The notes beneath the pieces are model-generated. The model had not been told where the DNA came from. It searched no databases and was given only the letters and a program-made list of their open reading frames with translations. Below, in pieces: positions 51,878 to 59,016 of a stretch of 64,000 nt of DNA. The stretch is from an uncultured Muribaculaceae bacterium (GTDB taxonomy: Bacteria; Bacteroidota; Bacteroidia; Bacteroidales; Muribaculaceae). Both the position numbers and the translations under genes were made by a program. The number at the start of each line of letters is the position of its first letter. The first letter of the stretch is position 1. The stretch is from positions 26,555-90,554 of the forward strand of contig CAJTZQ010000002.1 in the NCBI GenBank assembly GCA_910583795.1. Direction: 5' to 3'.

Positions 51878-53989
51878 TCAAATGCTCGCTTCCGAGACAG
51901 GCTTTCTCCTCTTCGTAACCCTTTTCGCATTTCGCTTCACTATCCTTGGCTGTGCCATCTCTGTGAAGCAGATGTGGAGACCTATCGCCCGGGTCATCAA
52001 CAGGTCGTCATGGCACCCTGTGATTGCGCCGTAACTCCCGTTCTGCTTCCGCTCATATTGTAGGTATTCCGATAGCACATCCTCGTCCCTCTCTATATAA
52101 AGCCGTTCTCTCACCGCCCTCACAAGCGATGATATGATGAGCGGCTTTGTTTTTGTGTTCGTATGGAAGCCGTATCTTCGTGGAATCCTGTCCCGGATCT
52201 CCTCCTCTGTCTGGCTCCTCGCATATAGGTTGTCATACACATCCTTGATCTCGTTCAGCACGTATCCCGATTGGTCTCCCTCAACAAGTCTCTCTCTGTC
52301 ATGGGTCTCAAGTGTGTTGCTCTCGATCACAAGTAGCGAATTGTTATAGAATTTAGCTATCTGTGCCGCTTTCCAGGCTATCTGGTCTATGTCCAGATGC
52401 CCCCTCCATTGTGCCGCCACGATCGGCTTTCCGTTCGGCTCTATCATGTCCAGTCGGTCAAACACCGCTATCACGCTCCAGTCAGCCTTTGCACTCCGCC
52501 CCCCGATGTCCACTACTGTCAGGAAGCGGTCGGTGATGATTTCTTCCCCGGTCTCAGGCTCTGGAAGACTCCATACTTTCAGGTTCCCTTGGCTGTCTTC
52601 TGAAAAATGCACATTTTTCAATGCTTCCTCTCCATATTCCCCGTTTCCGCTCACCTCCCCGATTTGCCGGGGGGCTCTGCAAGATTTCCTCAATGGCTCC
52701 ACCCTGTATTTGTCAAACACCATCCCGCCGCTGTGCACGAATGCCTCTATGTCATCCGTCGGGAATTCTGCTGCCATAACTGCATGGGAATCCTTCCCCT
52801 TCCTCTCCTCGATATACCATTTTATCCCTTCCAATGCCGCTCCCTTTTCCCATAGCCACCATAGATATCTCCCCGGCTCTTCCCTCTTGCTGTCGCTGTT
52901 CTCTTTCTTCCTGTTGTCAAGAAGATATTGCGCAAACTTCTTCTCTTCTTCTTTCGTGCTGAACGGGATCCTGTAAATGTCTATGTCAAACCATGAGATA
53001 AACAATGAAGAAAATTGCGATTCCCCTTTCTTTGCCGAATTATATTCCCGGTGAAAGAAATTCCCGGTGCCGTTGGCGGTCGATTCATACACTATCATCG
53101 TGTAGGGACGCAACAACACTCCGGAGCATGCCGACCTCACAACCGAGTCCGGCGTCTTCTTGTCTGTGGGTGACCATAACCCCACCTCGGAACAATGCAC
53201 AAGTGAATAGGCATCTCCGCGCAATGCGTCAGGTGCCTCGTATGATGCTATCGTTATCGTGCAGTCTCTCTGTGGCACTTTCTTATAGTCTCCAGTCATT
53301 CCCACGTTGACCATCTTCGCCTCCTTTGGGTCGTAACTCTCCCCCGCCTTGTGAAGCAGTTCCACAGGATAGCGGTTCAATGCGCGGTCATACATCCCTT
53401 TTATCGCGAATGATGTCTTTTTCGTCTGGGAGACTATGGCTGAATTAAGCCCCACTTTGTGCACAAGTTGAAGCCATGCCATGTAAAGTTGGCTTGTGGT
53501 TGAGCCGCCCCATTGGCGTGCCTTTAATAGAACGAGCCTTATGGGTTTGTTGCTTGTCCTCATCTCCTCAAGAAGTTCTACAAATTTTCGTTGAGGTCTG
53601 CTGAGCTTGAATAGTATTTCCCCCTCCCCGGGCTCTTTACTCATTATATATACATGCACCCCTGCCCAGAATGGAAAGTCATGCCGGTTGCGTAGCCTTA
53701 CGAATCTGTCGATCACAACCTCTCTCGTCTCTTCTGTCACTTCCGCCTCAAGCGTGCTCTCTATAAAGTTGTCAAGACTCCCCGCTCCTCGCAGCTCTTT
53801 TATAAGCGGAATGTTCCGCATTGTTTCGGGTAGCCACTGTTCTTTGATAGGGAAATCCGGAAGTGCAAACCGAAACCGCTTCCCGGGGGAGCCCAGTCCT
53901 GTCACAGGATTGAATGGTGTATGGATAATCGCGTTTCTCCGCGCATTCTCCTTAAGCATACTTTCGGCTGTTATTTCTCTCTCCTTCAC
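51878..53989 (-). CDS. terL: Large terminase subunit
   Basis: 703 aa. ATPase part: Walker A-like KARQWGGST, coupling FKLSRPQRKFVELLEEM before it, Walker B-like LVHCSEVGLW. Nuclease part (RNase H-like): VVDIGGRSAKADWSVI, LLVIESNTLETHD and CHDDLLMTRAI supply the acidic residues. Packages DNA through the portal. Start is GTG at 53989; an internal ATG at 53959 is possible. It lies on the minus strand between plus-strand head genes, which is unusual, with the small gene 54012-54437 upstream in the same direction. Confidence 0.88.
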   Translation of the reverse strand: MKEREITAESMLKENARRNAIIHTPFNPVTGLGSPGKRFRFALPDFPIKEQWLPETMRNIPLIKELRGAGSLDNFIESTLEAEVTEETREVVIDRFVRLRNRHDFPFWAGVHVYIMSKEPGEGEILFKLSRPQRKFVELLEEMRTSNKPIRLVLLKARQWGGSTTSQLYMAWLQLVHKVGLNSAIVSQTKKTSFAIKGMYDRALNRYPVELLHKAGESYDPKEAKMVNVGMTGDYKKVPQRDCTITIASYEAPDALRGDAYSLVHCSEVGLWSPTDKKTPDSVVRSACSGVLLRPYTMIVYESTANGTGNFFHREYNSAKKGESQFSSLFISWFDIDIYRIPFSTKEEEKKFAQYLLDNRKKENSDSKREEPGRYLWWLWEKGAALEGIKWYIEERKGKDSHAVMAAEFPTDDIEAFVHSGGMVFDKYRVEPLRKSCRAPRQIGEVSGNGEYGEEALKNVHFSEDSQGNLKVWSLPEPETGEEIITDRFLTVVDIGGRSAKADWSVIAVFDRLDMIEPNGKPIVAAQWRGHLDIDQIAWKAAQIAKFYNNSLLVIESNTLETHDRERLVEGDQSGYVLNEIKDVYDNLYARSQTEEEIRDRIPRRYGFHTNTKTKPLIISSLVRAVRERLYIERDEDVLSEYLQYERKQNGSYGAITGCHDDLLMTRAIGLHICFTEMAQPRIVKRNAKRVTKRRKPVSEASI

Positions 53990-54011
53990 CGTAATTATTA
54001 ATTATGCATTA

Positions 54012-54437
54012 TCAATTCGTAAAGTCAACCTTGCGCTCTCTTCTTTGCAGTTTGCAATGAAGATGATAGAATATCCCCACGCTCCCTGTTGTCAGATAGA
54101 AACGTGGAGCTCTCTGGTGGATGATCTCTCCTACTATCTCTGATATTTTCCTCCGTGGGTTAAGACCTTGCTCTATCTTGAAACGTCTGAATATCTCCCC
54201 GAACATAGCCTCTCGGTTCTCATGCATCCTCGGTAGCGGTCTCCCTGAATTCATTGCCGATATGACGTAGGTGGCTCTCTCCTCGCTCACCCAGAATCTT
54301 GATGCCGGAGAGTTCGCTACTCTTCGGCACACTTCTGTCCTGCTCAATCCACCTTCCGAATGTATTTTTCTGAAAAGTATAAAGATCTCCCGGTTTCTTT
54401 CCTGTGCATATTCCACTCTCGATCCTTTTCGTTTCAT
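54012..54437 (-). CDS. Probable small terminase or HTH protein
   Basis: 141 aa, very basic. FILFRKIHSEGGLSRTEVCRRVANSPASRFWVSEERA looks like an HTH (Ser/Pro turn, recognition helix with RFW). The tail is basic and aromatic (HHLHCKLQRRERK-like). Ends 22 nt before the terL start in the same operon, the classical position of the small terminase subunit. Confidence 0.5.
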   Translation of the reverse strand: MKRKGSRVEYAQERNREIFILFRKIHSEGGLSRTEVCRRVANSPASRFWVSEERATYVISAMNSGRPLPRMHENREAMFGEIFRRFKIEQGLNPRRKISEIVGEIIHQRAPRFYLTTGSVGIFYHLHCKLQRRERKVDFTN

Positions 54438-54586
54438 AGCTGTCTTGCGCGTTAATTGTTTTTCGTTCAGATGTTTTTATATCCTCAAATTTAATATTCA
54501 CGCGCTTTAATACTTATGGTTCCTATCCCTCTTTATCTCCTTATCTTCGCGTCATAATCTTTACTCAATTTTCATTTTTCTGCAAC

Positions 54587-55324
54587 ATGGCTGATAGCAA
54601 AGAGAATAAGTCCAGACGCGATGCTCAAGTCGAGCGTCTTCGCAATAAATACCCCGATAAGTCTTTCGAAGACGATGAAGAGATTTTTGCCCAGATTTCC
54701 GATGATTACGATGATTACGACAGGCGTCTCTCTGAATACGACGAGCGCGAGCGTAAGTTGTCCGACTTCTATTTCTCCGATCCGCGTGCCGCCCGGCTCA
54801 TGACGGAATGGAGCAACGGCGACGATCCTGCCATATCTCTTCTTCGCATCCTGGGCAAAGATGATCTTCTCGCTGCCCTCGACGATCCCGAAAAACAGGA
54901 GGAGATTCGTAAGGCGAATAAGGAGTTTGCCGAAAAGGTCAAGAAGGAGGCGGAATATGAAGACACCTACAATAATAATCTTCAGCAGTCTCTTGCTGAT
55001 CTCGAAGCTTTGGCATCTTCCGAAGGATTGTCTGACGATGATATAGATTCCGCTATGGAGTCCCTCATTGAAATCTGTCGTGACTTTATCCTTGGCAAAT
55101 TCACTCCCGATACTGTCCGGATGATCTTAAAGGCTAAAAATCATGATGAAGATGTGCGTAATGCCCGTGAGGAAGGTGAGATTGCCGGGAAAAACCAGAA
55201 GGTCTCCGAAAAGTTGCGTAAGGCTAAAGATGGCGATGGCACTATCCCGCTCCAAGGTAAACCCGGCGCTTCCCCGGCTCCCAAAAAAGGAATGTCCGTA
55301 TTTGACCTCGCCCGTATGGCTTGA
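54587..55324 (+). CDS. Scaffold protein
   Basis: 245 aa, highly acidic and helical (DDYDDYDRRLSEYDERERKL; EEIRKANKEFAEKVKKEAEYED), with a short basic C-terminal tail (KKGMSVFDLARMA). The composition and position directly before the major capsid gene are those of a capsid scaffold. Start ATG 54587 after a 150-bp gap from the divergent gene. Confidence 0.7.
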   Translation: MADSKENKSRRDAQVERLRNKYPDKSFEDDEEIFAQISDDYDDYDRRLSEYDERERKLSDFYFSDPRAARLMTEWSNGDDPAISLLRILGKDDLLAALDDPEKQEEIRKANKEFAEKVKKEAEYEDTYNNNLQQSLADLEALASSEGLSDDDIDSAMESLIEICRDFILGKFTPDTVRMILKAKNHDEDVRNAREEGEIAGKNQKVSEKLRKAKDGDGTIPLQGKPGASPAPKKGMSVFDLARMA

Positions 55325-55386
55325 TTACCCCAATCAATTGCTGATTCCCAATTGCTAATTGATTAATCCCCTTAAATCTCAAAGTC

Positions 55387-55424
55387 GCGGAGCTGTCCGG
55401 TTCAAAAGCGCAGCTTTTGCCTCC
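55387..55424. repeat. Family A, copy 6 (intergenic)
   Basis: 62 nt after the scaffold stop; identical to copy 1 over the full 38 bp (loop GCA). Followed by a 50-aa ORF. Confidence 0.9.
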
Positions 55425-55443
55425 AACTTCAATCCCTTCCCCG

Positions 55444-55596
55444 ATGAAATCTGTAAAAGTTGTCTCCTCCCGTATCTGCCCGTCCAAAGGTTCTGCAGGT
55501 CTCGCTTCGCAACTCTATGGATGTGCCGCAACGGTCTCCTCTTTGGCTGATGCCACTGGTGGAATCTCCCCGGGATCTCTGATTGAACCCTCTTAA
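55444..55596 (+). CDS. 50-aa hypothetical protein
   Basis: MKSVKVVSSRICPSKGSAGL... ending SPGSLIEPS. Codon use resembles the flanking head genes and the ORF is a plausible minor head protein, but no family is recognised. The rest of the 55325-55752 gap holds a family A repeat, 10-mer repeats, a family C repeat and a heptamer leader. Confidence 0.4.
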   Translation: MKSVKVVSSRICPSKGSAGLASQLYGCAATVSSLADATGGISPGSLIEPS

Positions 55597-55613
55597 ATAG
55601 CATATCGAAGTTC

Positions 55614-55666
55614 AATAATCAATCCCGATTAGTCAAGCTCAATCAAGATTAATCCGGATAAATCCC
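55614..55666. repeat. 10-bp tandem repeat array (AATCCCGATT type)
   Basis: AATCCCGATT, AGTCAAGCTC, AATCAAGATT, AATCCGGATA units upstream of the capsid gene. A similar array lies at 57350-57395. Confidence 0.5.
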
Positions 55667-55670
55667 AAAA

Positions 55671-55710
55671 TCTTTTTTGTCAAGTGTTCAGTCCGCCGGG
55701 CTGAATCCCC
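55671..55710. repeat. Palindromic repeat family C, copy 2
   Basis: TTTTTTGTCAAGTG then TTCAGTCC-GCC-GGGCTGAA (55687-55705), one wobble pair, in the leader of the capsid gene. Confidence 0.75.
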
Positions 55711-55752
55711 AAATCTCACAACTCAAATCTCACAACTCAAAACTAAATAATT

Positions 55753-57276
55753 ATGGCAGACGAACTAACTGGCGGTCCTGTTAACGTAGGTGGAGAACCT
55801 GCTCAGCCCGCTCCCGGATCAACCGGTCTCAACACTCAGGTAAATGGCGAAGCTGCTACCGTCTCCGCGGCTGCAGGTGCCACAGGCGGCATTGCCCCTG
55901 GTAATTTCATTGACACTGCTATCGATGAAGAGCTCTTCAAGTTTAATTCAGACGACACTCCCCTCATGCAGCTCATGCTTTATGCCAAGAGGGTGAAGGT
56001 TACATCTCCTGTTATCCAGCACTACGCTATCGATGAGCCACGCAGTTCTGTTGTCCTCCAGAAAGCGGTAGGTGGTAAAGATGCCGACTCTGTTGTCCTT
56101 GACCTTGCTAAGGAAGACAAACGACTCCTTCAGCCGTTCACTACTGTCCTTGTCAAAGGTGTCGACGGCTACGACCAATCAGGTGCTAACACCACCCCGG
56201 GTCAGCCCCTCATGCTCTTTATCACAAGTAAGGATGCTAATACAGGAAATCCGGTCGCTATGGCTGTCAATGGACCCAAGACTAATACTACCGACGACAC
56301 ATCTACTGTCCCCGCTATTGCCGCTGGAACAACTCTCATTATTCTTTCTGTGGCTATGTTCGAGACTCAGAAAGAGGTCGCTCCAAACTTGATTGTCCCC
56401 ACTCCTACTGAGATCTACGCTCAGAAACGTGGTTTCAACTCCATCGTCAGCGACTATTTCGAGGCGCAGAAGAAACGAATCCCGTTCTCCAAGGCTCTCA
56501 TTGCCGAGGCTCAGATCAAGGATTTCAAGACTAAAGGTAATCGTACCCTCTGGGCTGGTCGTAAATCTAAATTCACCGTCGAGACTGATCTCGGTCTTCA
56601 GACAATCTACACAACCGAAGGTGTCCGATATCAGATAAAACGTCACCTTGACCATCAGGGCAAGTGGACGTTCGAGGAGCTTATATCGCTTATGAAGATG
56701 ATCTTCACGGGTGAGGATGTCCCCAAGGCGGTTATTGCTCTGTGTGGCAAAAACTTCCTTGAAAACATCCAGACAATCGATTTCTCCAAGCATCCGGAGG
56801 TGCAGATCATTGCAAAGACTAACCCTATCGGATGGTCTGTGACATCTATTCATACTGTCTTTGGTGACCTTGAATTGAAACTCGAGCCTACCCTCGACCG
56901 TCTCGGTTGGAGTAACTCTGCTGGTATAATTGCGTACGACCGTATCGTCCACTATGTTTATTCTGCTGAACATAAGGATAGTGAAAAAATCGAAGGTCAT
57001 GAGGCTACCCGCGAATCCACTGTTGTCTGGGATGCCCTCGGTCTCAAAGGCTCTTGCCATATCTGGATTGATGGTGAGGCTGGTTGTGTTGCCGCAGGTG
57101 TCACCACTTTCGCGCTCTGGGGTTCCGCTGAGGCTCCCGCCTCTCCCGTGGAGGGTAAGGTATACATCCTCACTGTCGACTGTCCCGGAATCAACGCCAA
57201 GGCTACTTTCGGTCAGGCTTGGCAATACAAGGATTCTAAATGGTCTGAATATTCTGGCGAAATCTACGCCGGCTGA
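55753..57276 (+). CDS. Major capsid protein
   Basis: 507 aa. N-terminal Gly/Ala-rich segment, then FIDTAIDEELFKFNSDDTPLMQL and the HK97-like pattern of a long helix (EIYAQKRGFNSIVSDYF), RTLWAGRKSKFTVETDLGLQTIYTTEGVR and the C-terminal capsid strands. The C-terminal extension (ASPVEGKVYILTVDCPGINAK) may be a decoration domain. The scaffold gene directly upstream supports the assignment. The leader is CTCAMAA heptamers ending ACTAAATAATTATG. Confidence 0.75.
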   Translation: MADELTGGPVNVGGEPAQPAPGSTGLNTQVNGEAATVSAAAGATGGIAPGNFIDTAIDEELFKFNSDDTPLMQLMLYAKRVKVTSPVIQHYAIDEPRSSVVLQKAVGGKDADSVVLDLAKEDKRLLQPFTTVLVKGVDGYDQSGANTTPGQPLMLFITSKDANTGNPVAMAVNGPKTNTTDDTSTVPAIAAGTTLIILSVAMFETQKEVAPNLIVPTPTEIYAQKRGFNSIVSDYFEAQKKRIPFSKALIAEAQIKDFKTKGNRTLWAGRKSKFTVETDLGLQTIYTTEGVRYQIKRHLDHQGKWTFEELISLMKMIFTGEDVPKAVIALCGKNFLENIQTIDFSKHPEVQIIAKTNPIGWSVTSIHTVFGDLELKLEPTLDRLGWSNSAGIIAYDRIVHYVYSAEHKDSEKIEGHEATRESTVVWDALGLKGSCHIWIDGEAGCVAAGVTTFALWGSAEAPASPVEGKVYILTVDCPGINAKATFGQAWQYKDSKWSEYSGEIYAG

Positions 57277-57310
57277 TAATTTTGTGTTTTTCATAATTTC
57301 GTTTGATTTT

Positions 57311-57345
57311 GGAGGCGGTCTGAGCCGCGAGGCTTGTCCGCCTCC
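57311..57345 (+). other. Hairpin after the capsid gene
   Basis: GGAGGCGG and CCGCCTCC form an 8-bp stem about 35 nt after the capsid stop. No clear T-run, so only a possible terminator or processing site. Confidence 0.45.
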
Positions 57346-57349
57346 TCCT

Positions 57350-57395
57350 AATCAATCCCGATTAATCCAGATCAATCCAGCTTAATCAAGATAAT
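57350..57395. repeat. 10-bp tandem repeat array
   Basis: AATCCCGATT, AATCCAGATC, AATCCAGCTT, AATCAAGATA units between the capsid gene and the next gene. Confidence 0.5.
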
Positions 57396-57457
57396 TCAAA
57401 ATTACCAGATTATTCTTAAACCATAAACCCTCAACCATAAACTCTCAACCCCATCCA

Positions 57458-58252
57458 ATGAAAAAACTGAAAATAACATACGGTGTAATCGGAATCAATG
57501 AGTGGCATACCAATATCCCTCTTGGCAAGGCATCTGTCCGTGTCTCTTTCACAGGGGGAGCCACGACACTTAATGGTGTTATCCCTGCTTCCTACACCAC
57601 CGACAACCCGATTGTACAGATGGCTATTGAGCGTTCCCAAGCTTTCCTGTCAGGAAAAATCAAAAAAATACGCTCTTACACCACTGATGAAGAAATCCAG
57701 ATTGAAGTAAATCCTCCCAAACCGTCCTGGGATGCATCGCAAACCACCCCATCGGAATCAACTGCAACGACAATACCAACGTCCGAATCCAAAGAATCCG
57801 ATCCCTCAGTAGGGACGCGATACATCGCGTCCGCCACGTCCATCGCGTCCACAGGTGCAACCCCCGCATCCGAATCCACAGAATCCGATGCGAAGCCCGA
57901 AGAAGCACATCCGGAATCTGTTAAATCCGAATCAGAACAAGAGTCTGGAAAATCAGAATCCGATGGCATAGTTCCGTGTCCGGACTTAAGCTCGGCTCCC
58001 GATCTTCCCGAATCTTCTCAAAATCCCGATTGTGATGCAATTGAAGAGAGCATTCTCAAGACTCAAGACTCACAACTCAAATCTGATCAAGCAAGCGCTC
58101 CAACCTCCGAAGAAGAAATAGAGGTCTCTTGTCTCGCGGATGCTCGTGCCGTCCTCTCTGAGCGTTTCGACTATCCCGAATCCAAAATCCGTACCACATT
58201 ACAGATAGTCGCTGCCGGCAAAGCTCACAACATCACCTTCATTGGCATCTGA
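57458..58252 (+). CDS. Head-associated protein with Ser/Glu-rich linker
   Basis: 264 aa. N-terminal domain (residues 1-85; ITYGVIGINEWHTNIPLGKASVRVSFTGGA) and a C-terminal domain (SCLADARAVLSERFDYPESKIRT...NITFIGI) are joined by a long low-complexity linker of ES, PS and ESD repeats. The linker includes a family D palindrome read in frame (SVGTRYIASATS at 57809-57840). Immediately after the capsid gene, so probably a head or head-tail completion protein (inference). Confidence 0.6.
   Translation: MKKLKITYGVIGINEWHTNIPLGKASVRVSFTGGATTLNGVIPASYTTDNPIVQMAIERSQAFLSGKIKKIRSYTTDEEIQIEVNPPKPSWDASQTTPSESTATTIPTSESKESDPSVGTRYIASATSIASTGATPASESTESDAKPEEAHPESVKSESEQESGKSESDGIVPCPDLSSAPDLPESSQNPDCDAIEESILKTQDSQLKSDQASAPTSEEEIEVSCLADARAVLSERFDYPESKIRTTLQIVAAGKAHNITFIGI
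57813..57832. repeat. Palindromic repeat family D, copy 2, in frame
   Basis: GGACGCGA-TACA-TCGCGTCC inside the linker of the head-associated gene, followed by a partial second copy (CCATCGCGTCC). Confidence 0.8.
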
Positions 58253-58253
58253 C

Positions 58254-58898
58254 ATGATCTATCGCGTCGATGAAATCCAGCGTCTCGCCCGCATAGCTCT
58301 CGATATGAACGAGCGCAGCGAATCTCTCGTCAGTCAGAATGATCCCGCTACTCTCACCGTAGATGAGATTATTCTTTCCAAGATCGAACAGGCTGCACGT
58401 GTTGTCGAAAGTAACGCTCCCGTTTGGTTACTTGATTCCGGGAAACCACTTAGCGGCAGTATAACTTTCGCGAAACAGATTGGAATCGGACGTGGGCGCA
58501 TGCAGCTCCCTGATGATTTCATGCGCTTGATCACTTTCAAGATGTCTGATTGGGAAAGGGCGGTCACGCAACCTATACTCGAATCTGATCCGGATTATCT
58601 CTTGCAGTCTTCCCGCTTCTCAGGGCTACGTGGAAACCCTCAGAAACCGGTCGTGGCGATCATTAGCGAACCGACCGGACTTGTGCTCGAATTCTGGAGT
58701 TGTAATGGCGGCGCATCGGTTGTATTGCAACGTGGACGCTACCTCCCGATTCCAAGGATTAGAAATGAAGGTATTGAGATCTGCGAGAAACTGAAGGAGG
58801 CTGTCATAATCCAGACTGCTTATCTCTCCGCCCTAACCCTCGATGCCAACGAAGCTGCTCAAGTACTCCTCTCACAATGTAAAGACCTAATGAAATAA
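58254..58898 (+). CDS. Head-tail connector/adaptor-like protein
   Basis: 214 aa from ATG 58254 (MIYRVDEIQRLARIALDMNERSESL), overlapped in frame by a TTG at 58242. Helical, with ILSKIEQAARVVESNAP in the first third and RGRMQLPDDFMRLITFKMSDW, seen in head-completion proteins of Bacteroidetes phages. Position after the capsid cluster fits a connector. Family not certain. Confidence 0.55.
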   Translation: MIYRVDEIQRLARIALDMNERSESLVSQNDPATLTVDEIILSKIEQAARVVESNAPVWLLDSGKPLSGSITFAKQIGIGRGRMQLPDDFMRLITFKMSDWERAVTQPILESDPDYLLQSSRFSGLRGNPQKPVVAIISEPTGLVLEFWSCNGGASVVLQRGRYLPIPRIRNEGIEICEKLKEAVIIQTAYLSALTLDANEAAQVLLSQCKDLMK

Positions 58899-58907
58899 TC
58901 CCTGGTC

Positions 58908-58945
58908 GCGGAGCTGTCCGGTTCAAAAGCATAGCTTTTGCCTCC
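58908..58945. repeat. Family A, copy 7 (intergenic)
   Basis: 9 nt after the connector stop; loop ATA. Followed by ACCATAA/ACTCTCA-type A-rich repeats to ATG 59017. Confidence 0.9.
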
Positions 58946-59016
58946 TCCCGATTCTCAAAATCCCTCATTGGCTCTTAAACCATAAACTCTCAACCCTAAA
59001 CCCAATCCCCATCGAA

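Noticed and set aside
56179..57294. 371-aa minus-strand ORF opposite the capsid gene
   Set aside because: Antisense shadow of the major capsid gene.
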